Assembly: GCF_000688255.1 (NCBI RefSeq)
Contig: NZ_JHYS01000004.1
Location: 62,001 to 126,000, forward strand
Direction: 5' to 3'
Origin: Simplicispira psychrophila DSM 11588
GTDB lineage: Bacteria; Pseudomonadota; Gammaproteobacteria; Burkholderiales; Burkholderiaceae_C
Length of the DNA stretch: 64,000 nt
In this document: positions 1 through 8,624 of the stretch, one piece after another
Layout: every line of letters begins with the position of its first letter
How positions within the stretch are numbered: the first letter of the stretch is position 1
Notes under the pieces: generated by a model
What the model was told of the DNA's origin: nothing
Databases searched by the model: none
What the model saw: the letters and a program-made list of their open reading frames with translations, nothing else
Program-made: the position numbers and the translations under genes

Positions 1-1477
1 CATGCCGCCTTGTTGGGTGGGTGGGCGCTCACAGAGCTGGGTGCCGTACCGGTGCAGGAGGCCCAGACCCGCAAGACGGGCGTGGTGATCAGCATCTCAC
101 TGGAGCCCGACAGTCTGGACCCGACCACCTCGCCGACCGCGTCGATTGGGGAGGTGGTGCACTACAACGTTTTCGAGAACCTGCTCAGAATCGCTGAAGA
201 CGGCCTGCTGTCCGGGCAGCTGGCGCACGCCTGAAGCCAGGACGCCACCGGCCGGCGCTACACCTTTCAGCTGCGCAAGGACGTGGTGTTTCACGATGGC
301 GCCGTTTTCGACGCGCACGCCGTGCGCTTCAGCCTGGAGCGCGGACGCGCCGCGCAATCGACCAACAAGGCCAAAAAGGCGCTGTTCGACAACATCGCCA
401 GCGTGGAGACACCCGACCCTTACACCGTGGTGCTGATGCTGCACCACGCCAATGCCAGCACCCTGTTCCGACTCGGTGAGAGTACGGCGGTGATTCTGCA
501 CCCGGCCAGCGCCGCCCAGGCCGCCATCGCGCCGGTCGGTACCGGGCCGTACCAGTTTGTGGAGTGGAAAAAAGGCTGGGGCGTCACGCTGCTGAAGTCA
601 CCCCGCTATCGCCACGCCGCGCAGGTGCCGCTGGAGCAGGCGACGTTCCGCTTCATTGCCGATCCGGCTGTGCAAGCTGCAGCCGTGCAGTCGGGCGAGG
701 TGGATGTGTTCTTCAATATTGCCACCGACAACGCGCTGCGCTTTCGCTCCGATCCGCGCTACCAGGTGCTGGTGGGTGCGTCCAGCGGCAAGGGCATGTT
801 GGCCATCAACCATCGACGCCCCCCGTTAAACGATGTGCGCGTGCGCCGTGCCATCACCCATGCCATCGATCGCGAGGCTTTCATCAAGAGCGTGCTGTAT
901 GGACAGGGGCGCGCTATTGGCAGCCATTTTTCACCCACCGATGCCGGCTATGTACACCTGACAGGTGTTTATCCTTTCGATCCGTTGCGTGCCCAGGGGC
1001 TGCTCAAGGCCGCCGGCGTGCCATTGCCGTTGAAGCTGTCGCTGACCCTGCCGCCGACGCCCTATGCGCGCGCTGGTGGGCCGGTGTTGGCGCAAGCGCT
1101 GGCCCAGGTCGGCATCCAGCTGCACATCGAGCCGGTGGACTGGGCGCAGTGGCTGGCGGGCACCTTCAAGGGTAATTTTGACCTGACGCTGATCAACCAC
1201 GTCGAGCCGCTGGACTACGCCATCTACACCGACCCGGACTACTACTTCGGCTATGACAGCGCCGATTTTCGGGGTCTGGTGGCAGGCCATGACGCCGCGC
1301 CAACAGCGCGCGCGGGTGCTGCTGTTTAACGAAATACAACGCCATCTGGCAGCCGATGCCGCCAACGCATGGATCTTCACGCCGCAGCTGAGCACCGTGG
1401 CGCGCAAGGGCCTCAAGGGCCTGTGGATGAACTACCCGATCTTTGCGCACGACATCGCTGCCATGTCCTGGGAATAG
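1..1477 (+). pseudogene. Family-5 ABC transporter substrate-binding protein (peptide/opine type), broken and cut by the window edge
   Basis: Periplasmic binding proteins of solute-binding family 5 deliver peptides or opines to an ABC importer. The reading frame is open from base 1, so the true start and signal peptide lie upstream. The family's N-terminal SLEPDSLDPT stretch and the YTFQLRKDVVFHDG block are visible. Two lesions break it. An in-frame TGA at 232-234 falls where relatives usually have Trp after the LA..A motif, consistent with TGG to TGA. Near 1285 the frame shifts, and the conserved C-terminus (LSTVARKGLKGLWMNYPIF...AMSWE) continues in another frame to 1477. No permease or ATPase gene of this transporter follows. 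The pseudogene call is firm unless the two lesions are sequencing errors. Confidence 0.8.
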
Positions 1478-1532
1478 ACAACCGGCTGCCCGTGGCCGCC
1501 GTCCGGCCGATTTGCGCTAAGGTGGCGCTCTC

Positions 1533-4052
1533 ATGAACCTGTCCTTTCTTCGCCTTGGTTGGCGCACGCTGTGGCGCGATCTGCGCGCGGGCGAGTTGCG
1601 CCTGTTGCTGGTTGCCGTCACGTTGGCGGTGGCGGCCCTCACTTCAGTGGGCTTTTTTGCCGACCGGCTGCAAAGCGGTTTGCAGCGCGATGCACTGCAA
1701 CTGCTCGGCGGTGATGTGGTGATCTCCAGCGATGTGCCCACGCCCGCTGTTTTTGTTCAGCGCGCGCAGGCATTGGGCTTGCAGACCGCCACCAGCATGG
1801 GCTTTCCGACCATGGCGCGGGCCAGCGAGGTGCAAGGCGGCGCAGCCAAGCTGGTGGCGCTTAAAAGTGTGCAGCCGGGCTACCCGCTGCGCGGCAGCAT
1901 GCAAGTGGCCGACGCGCCCGGTGTGCCGTCCCACGTGACGCGCGACATTCCAGCGCAGGGTGAAGTCTGGGTGGACGCGCCGCTGTTGGAAGCGCTGGGC
2001 TTGCGGATGGAAGACTTCCTGTTGCTGGGGGATACCCAGTTGCGCATTGCGCGGCTGATTGCCCTGGAACCGGACCGGGGCGGTGGTTTTACCAACTTTG
2101 CGCCGCGCGCCATGGTCAACGCTGCTGACGTGCCGGCCACCGGCCTGGTGCAACCCGCCAGCCGCGTGACTTATCGTTTTGCCGTAGTCGGGGCGGCGCC
2201 GGCGGTGCAGCAGTTTGGCCGCTGGGCGGCGCTGGAGGTCAAAAAGCCCGATGTGCATGGCGTGCGCGTCGAGTCGCTCGACAGCGGCCGTCCCGAGATG
2301 AAGCAGACGCTGGAGCGCGCACAAAAATTTCTCAACCTCGTGGCCCTGCTGGCGGCGCTGCTGTCGGCGGTGGCGGTGGCGCTGGCGGCGCGCGGTTTTG
2401 CCGCCAGCCACCTGGACGCCTCGGCCCTGCTGCGCGTGCTCGGGCAAAGCCAGCGCACCATTGCCTGGAGCTACACCTTTGAATTTGTGCTGGTTGGCCT
2501 GTGCGCCAGCGTGCTGGGCGTGGCGCTGGGTTTTGCCGTGCATTACGTGTTTGTGCTGCTGCTGGCCGGGCTGGTGTCATCGGCCTTGCCGACGGCCAGC
2601 CTGTGGCCGGCGGCGCTGGGGCTGGGTGTGGGCTTGACCTTGCTGTTGGCCTTTGGCCTGCCGCCGGTGCTGCAACTGGCGCAGGTGCCACCGCTGCGCG
2701 TGATGCGCCGCGATGTCGGCGCGCTGCGGCCGGCCTCGCTGGCGGTGCTGGTGCTGGGCGTGGTCGGGTTTGCCGCGCTGCTGCTGGTGGTCAGCAGCGA
2801 CTGGATGCTGGGCCTCATCGCCGTCGGTGGCTTTGCCGGCGCGGTGGCGCTGTTTGCCGCACTGGCTTGGGTCGCCGTGCAAGGCTTGCGCCGCAGTGTG
2901 CAGGAGGCCAGCGCGCCGCGTTGGCTGGTGTTGGCGACGCGGCAGATTGCCGCCCGTCCGGCCTATGCCGTGGTGCAGGTCAGCAGCTTGGCGGTCGGCC
3001 TGTTGGCGCTGGTGCTGCTGGTGTTGATCCGCACCGACTTGCTGGCCAGCTGGCGCCAGGCGACACCGGCCAATGCGCCCAACCGCTTTGTCATCAATGT
3101 GCAGCCCGATCAGGCTGAGGCGTTTCAACAGGCTTTGCGCACGGCCGGCGTGACGCAATACGACTGGTACCCGATGATTCGCGGCCGTCTGGTGGCGGTG
3201 AATGGCCAGCCCATTGACCCCGCCCGCTACACCGACGACCGCGCTCAGCGCTTGGTGGCACGCGAATTCAACCTCTCTACCGCCGCGCAGGCCCCGGCGC
3301 ACAACCAGATCGTCGCTGGGCGCTGGACGCCGGACGAAAAGGGCGCCATCAGCCTGGAAGACGGCATTGCCACCACCCTGGGGCTGAAGCTGGGTGATGC
3401 GCTGCGTTTTGACATCGGTGGCGTCAGCAAGGACGCACGCATCACCAGCCTGCGCAAGGTGGATTGGGGCTCGATGCGGGCCAACTTCTTTGCCATGTAC
3501 CCGGTCGAGCATCTGCAGGGCGTGGCCATCACCTACTTGGCCGCCTACCGTGCGCCCACCACGGCAGGTTTTGACAACACCTTGGTGCAGCAGTTTCCGA
3601 ACATCACCAGCGTGGACCTGGGCGCCACGCTGGCGCAGGTGCAGGGCGTGCTCGATCAGGTGATCCGGGCGGTGGAGTTTTTGTTTACCTTCACACTGGC
3701 GGCCGGTCTGGTGGTGCTGTTTGCTGCCGTCACCGCCACACGCGAAGAGCGCGCGCGGGAGTACGCCATCATGCGTGCGCTCGGTGCCCGCGCCAGCCTG
3801 CTGCGCCAGGTGCAGCGCGCCGAGCTGGTCGGCGTCGGTTTGCTGGCGGGCTTTCTGGCCAGCGTGGTGGCCGTCGCCGTGGGCTGGGCCTTGGCGCATT
3901 ACGTGTTTGACTTCACTTGGACGGCCCCGCTGTGGGTGCCCCTGGGGGGCAGTGTGGCGGGTGCTGTGCTGGCGCTGGCTGCCGGCTGGTGGGGCCTGCG
4001 CGAAGTGCTGCAACGCCCGGTGATGGACACGCTGCGCCGCGCAGCGGAATAA
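1533..4052 (+). CDS. FtsX-like ABC transporter permease (839 aa)
   Basis: This is an inner-membrane permease of the FtsX/MacB/LolC type, probably working with a separate ATPase in export or lipoprotein/cell-envelope processes. I see an N-terminal membrane segment at about residues 23-45, a long periplasmic domain, a central block of hydrophobic helices at about 265-510, a second periplasmic domain, and three C-terminal helices at about 710-830. This is the double-FtsX layout. The motif TREERAREYAIMRALGA just after the first C-terminal helix is typical of FtsX domains. No ATP-binding partner gene lies next to it, so its ATPase must be encoded elsewhere. The ATG at 1533 is the only good start. 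The substrate is unknown. Confidence 0.85.
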   Translation: MNLSFLRLGWRTLWRDLRAGELRLLLVAVTLAVAALTSVGFFADRLQSGLQRDALQLLGGDVVISSDVPTPAVFVQRAQALGLQTATSMGFPTMARASEVQGGAAKLVALKSVQPGYPLRGSMQVADAPGVPSHVTRDIPAQGEVWVDAPLLEALGLRMEDFLLLGDTQLRIARLIALEPDRGGGFTNFAPRAMVNAADVPATGLVQPASRVTYRFAVVGAAPAVQQFGRWAALEVKKPDVHGVRVESLDSGRPEMKQTLERAQKFLNLVALLAALLSAVAVALAARGFAASHLDASALLRVLGQSQRTIAWSYTFEFVLVGLCASVLGVALGFAVHYVFVLLLAGLVSSALPTASLWPAALGLGVGLTLLLAFGLPPVLQLAQVPPLRVMRRDVGALRPASLAVLVLGVVGFAALLLVVSSDWMLGLIAVGGFAGAVALFAALAWVAVQGLRRSVQEASAPRWLVLATRQIAARPAYAVVQVSSLAVGLLALVLLVLIRTDLLASWRQATPANAPNRFVINVQPDQAEAFQQALRTAGVTQYDWYPMIRGRLVAVNGQPIDPARYTDDRAQRLVAREFNLSTAAQAPAHNQIVAGRWTPDEKGAISLEDGIATTLGLKLGDALRFDIGGVSKDARITSLRKVDWGSMRANFFAMYPVEHLQGVAITYLAAYRAPTTAGFDNTLVQQFPNITSVDLGATLAQVQGVLDQVIRAVEFLFTFTLAAGLVVLFAAVTATREERAREYAIMRALGARASLLRQVQRAELVGVGLLAGFLASVVAVAVGWALAHYVFDFTWTAPLWVPLGGSVAGAVLALAAGWWGLREVLQRPVMDTLRRAAE

Positions 4053-4069
4053 AATAAAGTCTGTTCAAA

Positions 4070-4125
4070 CTATTATTTTGAGAGCTTTAAGCGCTTGTTG
4101 CATAAGCGTTTGAAGCACTTTTGAC
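4070..4125 (+). repeat. Dispersed intergenic repeat, copy 1
   Basis: This copy has the order of blocks shared by the window's dispersed repeat: a TATT..TTTTGA run, an AGCTTTAAGCGCTT block, the spacer TGTTGCAT, AAGCGTTTGAAGC, and a final TTTTGAC. It fills the gap between the permease and globin genes and runs almost into the globin start codon, so it may form part of the 5' leader of that mRNA. Confidence 0.7.
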
Positions 4126-4126
4126 C

Positions 4127-4570
4127 ATGAATTGCCCGATCAAACACAACGTACCGCCGGTAGCCCCGGCCGCCACCACTGCCGCGGCCCAAGACAGCGC
4201 CTTTGCCCTGATCGGCGGTGAGCCGGCCTTGCAGGCGCTGGTGGCGCGCTTTTATGACCTGATGGAGCTGGAGTCGCGCTACACCGAACTGCGCGCCAGC
4301 CACGGCAACACGCTAGACGACGCGCGCCAAAATTTGTTCTGGTTTTTGTGCGGCTGGATGGGCGGTCCCGACTACTACCAGGAGCGCTTTGGCCACCCGC
4401 GCCTGCGCGGTCGCCATTTGCCGTTTTCCATCGGCATCCGGGAGCGCGACCAGTGGGTGGCCTGCATGGATCAGGCGATGCTCGAGACCCACGTGCCCGA
4501 GCCACTGCGCACGCGTCTGTCGGAAAGCTTCATGACCACCGCCGACTTCATGCGCAACCGCAATAACTGA
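4127..4570 (+). CDS. Group II truncated haemoglobin
   Basis: This is a small cytoplasmic haem protein of the 2-over-2 globin fold, involved in oxygen or nitric oxide chemistry in many bacteria. The 147-residue product shows the family signature: ALIGGEPALQALVARFYDLM in helices A-B, FLCGWMGGP with the conserved Trp, then HPRLRGRHLPFSIG. The last His of that block is the expected proximal haem ligand. I start it at ATG 4127; an in-frame TTG lies two codons earlier. The N-terminal 25 residues before the globin core look disordered. It is the last gene on this strand before a convergent regulator gene. Confidence 0.9.
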   Translation: MNCPIKHNVPPVAPAATTAAAQDSAFALIGGEPALQALVARFYDLMELESRYTELRASHGNTLDDARQNLFWFLCGWMGGPDYYQERFGHPRLRGRHLPFSIGIRERDQWVACMDQAMLETHVPEPLRTRLSESFMTTADFMRNRNN

Positions 4571-4573
4571 GTT

Positions 4574-4625
4574 GGATTCAATGCAGCTATTCATAGCTTA
4601 AATCGCTGGGTAACTGGCTGCTGCA
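4574..4625 (+). repeat. Dispersed intergenic repeat, degenerate copy 2
   Basis: It is recognisable only by AGCTATTCATAGCTTAAATCGCT and nearby spacing, and it is more diverged than the other copies. It lies at the convergent ends of the globin and WYL genes and overlaps the last codons of the WYL gene. Confidence 0.35.
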
Positions 4626-5614
4626 GGTGTTTTTGGTGTTTGTTGCACCGCCTTGCGGCGCACGTTCCACACGTCCTCGCCAAAGCCGCGCAGCCACCAG
4701 GTCAGCATGGCCGAATCGACCACAGTGGCTTTGATGGTGTAGTGCTCGGCGTGCTCCTGCACGCGCTGGTCCTCGGACAGGCGCGCTTCGGTCAGGTGCA
4801 GGCCGGCTTGTTTGTCAATGCAAAAGCGTAGGCGAATGCGCTCGCCGTCGCCGTAGCCAAAGCGGCCATCGGCCTCGTAGCGCGCCAGATCGAAGTCGTC
4901 TGGGTAGCTGAAGCTGCGCAACTGCGCCTGCGCGGCGGCCATGCGGTGCAGTGCCAGATTGCGCTCGTTGTGGTAACCCTCGAAGCGGCACACCAGATAC
5001 AGGCTGGTGCCTTGCTGCACCAGGCCCAGCGGCATCACGCAGGCATCGCGCTCTTGTTGCGTGGCGTTGCGGTACTGCACTTGCAGCCAGCGGTTGTCCT
5101 GCAACGCAGTGGTGACTTCTTCAAACACTTCGGCATCAATTTTGGGTGGCAGCAGCGGCTGACTGGTCGGTACCACGCGCACTTTGCGCAGCCACTGGCG
5201 GGCGCTGCGCGCTTGCGCGTCGCCAGAGTGGGCGCTGGCGTCCAGGTTGCGTCCAGCTTGCTCGAAGTACGGTTCCATCGAGCGCAACAGCCGGGGTGGC
5301 AACAGGGCCTGCAGATGCCCATGCGCCAGCTGCAGTAGCAGTGCCTCCTGTGCGGTCAGGCTGGGCAGCGACAGGGCCGGTGCCTGCTCCCTCCAGCAGT
5401 AGCCGAAGGGTTTGCTGCGCTCGTCGCGCTCCAGTCCAAACGCCGTGCTCAGGGTGTCGAGGTGGCGCTGGATGGTGCGGATATTGCGGTCGTAGCCGTG
5501 CGCGGCCAGTTGTTTTTGTAGGTCAGCGGCGGTAATGCGGCGCTGGCGTGGGATGCGCTTGAGGATTTCCATCAGCAGCAGGGCGGTGTCGAGACTGTCG
5601 TTGCGCAGGGCCAT
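4598..5614 (-). CDS. WYL-domain helix-turn-helix transcriptional regulator (338 aa)
   Basis: Proteins of this class bind DNA through an N-terminal winged helix and sense a ligand, often a nucleic acid or nucleotide, through a WYL domain. The N-terminus (LMEILKRIPRQRRITAADL...IRTIQRHLDTL) is a clear DeoR/YafY-type HTH. The WYL region spans about residues 150-260, with WLQVQYRNAT and LYLVCRFEGYHNERNLALHRM, and a WCX-like tail follows. I use the ATG at 5614 because the upstream 20 codons extend into the preceding gene and lack HTH homology. It lies 52 bp downstream of the AAA ATPase gene on the same strand, so the two probably form an operon and it may control that operon. Confidence 0.85.
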   Translation of the reverse strand: MALRNDSLDTALLLMEILKRIPRQRRITAADLQKQLAAHGYDRNIRTIQRHLDTLSTAFGLERDERSKPFGYCWREQAPALSLPSLTAQEALLLQLAHGHLQALLPPRLLRSMEPYFEQAGRNLDASAHSGDAQARSARQWLRKVRVVPTSQPLLPPKIDAEVFEEVTTALQDNRWLQVQYRNATQQERDACVMPLGLVQQGTSLYLVCRFEGYHNERNLALHRMAAAQAQLRSFSYPDDFDLARYEADGRFGYGDGERIRLRFCIDKQAGLHLTEARLSEDQRVQEHAEHYTIKATVVDSAMLTWWLRGFGEDVWNVRRKAVQQTPKTPAAASYPAI

Positions 5615-5666
5615 GGTCGGAGTTTGCAGGTGCTTGCAAGGGTGGGATGGGAGGGGGACGGAGAAC

Positions 5667-7664
5667 TCAGACAAAGCCGATGCGCCGTCCGGTGTCTTCT
5701 TTCAGCGCGCATTCGGCTTGCAGCAATTTCAAGAGGGCTTGGGTATCGGCCAGCGGGGCAAAGCGGTGCTGGCGCATCGCGGCGACAAAGTCGCCGGGGG
5801 TGAGTTGCGGCAGTTGGCTCAGCGTGGCGAGGGCGCTGTCGGGCAGTGCCCAGCTTTGCGCAGTGCAGTGGCTTTGCAGCAGCGTTAAGGCCTGCTCGGG
5901 GCGCAGCGGGTCAAAGCGCAGCTTCAGGTCAAAACGGCGCAGGGCGGCGGGGTCAAAGCCGTCCATCAGGTTAGTCGAGGCAATGAAGAGGCCCTCAAAC
6001 TGCTCCATCTGCGTCAGCATTTCGTTCACCTGCGTCACTTCCCAGCTGGCCTTGGCACCGCGCCGGTCGCGTAGAAAGCTGTCGACTTCGTCGATCAGCA
6101 GCACCGCGTTGTCGCGCTGGGCACTGTCAAAGGCCTCGGCAATGTTTTTTTCTGCCTGCCCCACCCACTTGGACAGCAGGTCCGAGGCGCGCTTGACCAA
6201 CAGCGGGCGCTCCAACTGCTCGGCCAGCCACTGCGCAAAAGCAGTTTTTCCGGTGCCGGGGGCGCCGTACAGACACAGGCGGGCACTGCCGGCGCGCGCC
6301 AGCCCTTGCAGCAGCCGCTGTGGGTCTTGGTCGGTGTTGATCAGCGCCGGGTCGTAGTGCTCCGAGGGGCGGTGGTTGTGCAACTGGCGCAGCGTGCCGT
6401 GGCCTTGGGCCGACAAGGTCTGGTCGATCAGGCGCAGCAGCGCTGGTTCGTGCTGCGCCGGTGTCAGGGTGCTGGCGACGGTGTGCACTACGCGGGCGGC
6501 GCGCTCGACCACGGCCGGGGCCAGCACTTCGATGCCAGCCAGGCGCTCCAGTGCCGGGGCGCCCAACAGCGCGCCGGCGGCGTCGGCCAGCAGAGCGCGG
6601 CGCTGCGCGCGTGGCGGCGATGCCAGCTCAAACACCATGTCAAAGCGGCGTGTGAAGGCTGCGTCCGGCGAGCCGCTGTTGGACAGCCACACGGTGGGCA
6701 CCGGGCTGCTTTCCAGCCGCTGGTTCATCCAGCCTTTGCGTTGGATAGCCGTGCTGGGGCCAGAGAACAGGCCGCCGCCGTTGTTGAAGACGTCTTCGGC
6801 CTCGTCAAACACCAGCAGTGCACGCTGGCCTTTCAGAAAAATCTGTGCCACCTGCCAGGCGCGCAGCCGACGCTCGCCGTCGATGGGGTCGCCATCGGTG
6901 TCCTCGCAGGCCACCTCGTACACCGGACAGGGCATTTGCACGCCCAGCAGGCGCGTCAGCTGCGTCTTGCCGATGCCGGGCGGGCCGTAAATAAAGGCGT
7001 TGACGCCGCTGCGCTGCACGTCCAGTGCGTGTTGCAAATAAGGCTCCAAGACCTGCAAATCGGCAGTGATGTGGGCGTAGTCCGTGCTTTGCAGCAGCCC
7101 AGCTGGGGCCAGGTGGATCAGGCCGCGCAGCACCTCGATCGGTGCCATCGGGTGGTGCACCATGCGGGCGGCAAACTCCGTCGTCAACAAATCGAACTTG
7201 CTGTTCATGAAATGGTTGTTGTGGTCCATGCGCAGCAGACCGCTGCGGTGCAATGGGCTTTGGTGCGCCACCGTGCTGCGCAGCTGCAGCACGGGTACGC
7301 CCAGCAGATGCTCCAGTATCGACAGGGCGCGGTTGTCGCTCAGGTCGCCCACGGCGCAGAAGCACTCCTCCAACTGGCTGTCGTTGGCCAGCAGCACGCA
7401 AAACGCCAGCACCTGCGCGGCGGTGTGGTCCAGCCCCAACTCTTTGGTCAGGGCGCTGATGTTGCTGGCCAAAGGCTCGGGCAGGGTGTGGCTGGCAGCG
7501 TCGGCCTCGGCGCTGTGCAGCAGGCGGCGAATCAAGGACGGAGTCAGGTCGGGAGCGAGGGGTTCGTTGTCTGCCTCGGCGTCCGGGTCCTCGTCTGGGG
7601 CGGCCTGCACTGGCACGCCCAAGTGCTGCACCAGTGCGGTGTGGTCGCTGATCTTTCTCATCAT
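5667..7664 (-). CDS. Double-AAA ATPase of unassigned function (665 aa)
   Basis: The protein has an N-terminal region of about 210 residues without a motif I recognise, then two AAA modules. Module 1 has Walker A GPPGIGKT at about 227-234, Walker B LLVFDEAED at about 283-291, and an arginine-rich FTRRFD at about 337. Module 2 has Walker A GAPGTGKT at about 467-474, the SKWVGQAEKNI stretch typical of VPS4/p97-like domains, and Walker B VLLIDEVDSF at about 521. Both modules look competent for ATP hydrolysis. The start is taken at the first of two ATGs (7664, 7661); the frame is open further upstream to 7802 but with atypical residues. It is followed directly by the WYL regulator gene. The role could be protein remodelling, stress or defence; none is proven by the sequence. 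Confidence 0.8.
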   Translation of the reverse strand: MMRKISDHTALVQHLGVPVQAAPDEDPDAEADNEPLAPDLTPSLIRRLLHSAEADAASHTLPEPLASNISALTKELGLDHTAAQVLAFCVLLANDSQLEECFCAVGDLSDNRALSILEHLLGVPVLQLRSTVAHQSPLHRSGLLRMDHNNHFMNSKFDLLTTEFAARMVHHPMAPIEVLRGLIHLAPAGLLQSTDYAHITADLQVLEPYLQHALDVQRSGVNAFIYGPPGIGKTQLTRLLGVQMPCPVYEVACEDTDGDPIDGERRLRAWQVAQIFLKGQRALLVFDEAEDVFNNGGGLFSGPSTAIQRKGWMNQRLESSPVPTVWLSNSGSPDAAFTRRFDMVFELASPPRAQRRALLADAAGALLGAPALERLAGIEVLAPAVVERAARVVHTVASTLTPAQHEPALLRLIDQTLSAQGHGTLRQLHNHRPSEHYDPALINTDQDPQRLLQGLARAGSARLCLYGAPGTGKTAFAQWLAEQLERPLLVKRASDLLSKWVGQAEKNIAEAFDSAQRDNAVLLIDEVDSFLRDRRGAKASWEVTQVNEMLTQMEQFEGLFIASTNLMDGFDPAALRRFDLKLRFDPLRPEQALTLLQSHCTAQSWALPDSALATLSQLPQLTPGDFVAAMRQHRFAPLADTQALLKLLQAECALKEDTGRRIGFV

Positions 7665-7894
7665 CTGGGCCCCACCCCGGCTGAGCAAACGCAAGATCCA
7701 CAAACATGCGATGGGGGCGCCAATTTCTGGAGTGAATTCAGTGGACAGCGTGTTGGTCACGGTGCCAGAACGGCGACCGCGGCGGTGATGGGCAAGTGCC
7801 ATGGGAGAGACTCCTGTCGTTGCAATGCCGCCATGGTGCGCTCAGGGTGCGACAGCCGGTGTCGCTGGCAGCGAGGCCTAATAATATTTATTAA

Positions 7895-7950
7895 TGCTAT
7901 TAAAAACAGAGCTATAAGCGCATGTATATATTGCGTTTAAGGCCTGAAAG
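7895..7950 (+). repeat. Dispersed intergenic repeat, copy 3
   Basis: Blocks GCTATTAAAAACAGAGCTATAAGCGC, then a TTGCGTTTAAGGCC half, match the window's repeat. It lies in the 357-bp divergent gap 7665-8021 between the AAA ATPase and lemA. That gap must also carry promoters for both transcription units. I see no other gene in it. Confidence 0.65.
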
Positions 7951-8021
7951 GCTCTTAACAGAGACCTGTTTGCCGGCCTTTCCCCTAAGATACGCAGCCA
8001 TCACACCAAAGGAAACACGAC

Positions 8022-8615
8022 ATGTCGATAACCGCTTGGATGCTGGTGGGCCTGTGGGCCGGGGTGCTGCTGTGGGCGGTGGCGGTTTACAACCGGCTGG
8101 TGCAGTTGCGCAACCGCATTACCAACGCTTTCGGCCAGATCGATGTGCAGCTCAAGCGCCGCCACGATCTGGTGCCGAACTTGGTGGAAGTGGCACGTGG
8201 TTATCTGCAGCATGAGGCATCGACGCTTCAGGCAGTGATTGCCGCACGCGGTCAGGCGCAGGGCGCTGCCCAAGCGGCGCGTGCTGCGCCGACCAGCCCG
8301 GCGGCGGTGGGTGCGCTGGCGGTAGCCGAGCAGACTCTGGGCGCCAGTCTGGGGCGGCTGATGGTGGTGGCCGAGGCGTATCCCGACCTCAAGGCCGACG
8401 CCACCCTGCAGTCGCTGTCGGAAGCGTTGACCAGCACTGAAAACCGCCTCGGTTTTGCACGCCAGGCGTTCAACGACCAGGCGCTGGAATTCAACAATGC
8501 GGCGCTGCAGTTTCCGGCGCTGCTCGTGGCGCGCCTGCTGGGCTTTGCGCCAGCGCCGATGCTGCAAGCGACACAAAACGAGCAAGAGCGCACTGCGCCC
8601 CAAGTGCAGTTTTAA
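8022..8615 (+). CDS. lemA: LemA family membrane protein
   Basis: LemA proteins are inner-membrane proteins with one N-terminal membrane helix and an alpha-helical cytoplasmic or periplasmic domain, often encoded beside a membrane protease. The helix is at residues 4-24. The signature YNRLVQLRNRITNAFGQIDVQLKRRHDLVPNLVEVARGYLQHE follows, with the core continuing to about residue 175 (ENRLGFARQAFNDQALEFN). The length of 197 aa is normal for the family. The stop codon is 9 bp before the M48 protease gene, so the two are cotranscribed. A function in envelope stress or protease control is inferred from this pairing only. Confidence 0.9.
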   Translation: MSITAWMLVGLWAGVLLWAVAVYNRLVQLRNRITNAFGQIDVQLKRRHDLVPNLVEVARGYLQHEASTLQAVIAARGQAQGAAQAARAAPTSPAAVGALAVAEQTLGASLGRLMVVAEAYPDLKADATLQSLSEALTSTENRLGFARQAFNDQALEFNNAALQFPALLVARLLGFAPAPMLQATQNEQERTAPQVQF

Positions 8616-8624
8616 CCGCGCCCG

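Noticed and set aside
6306-7940. A 544-codon plus-strand frame across the AAA ATPase gene
   Set aside because: It is antisense to two intact Walker A/B sets and has shadow composition.
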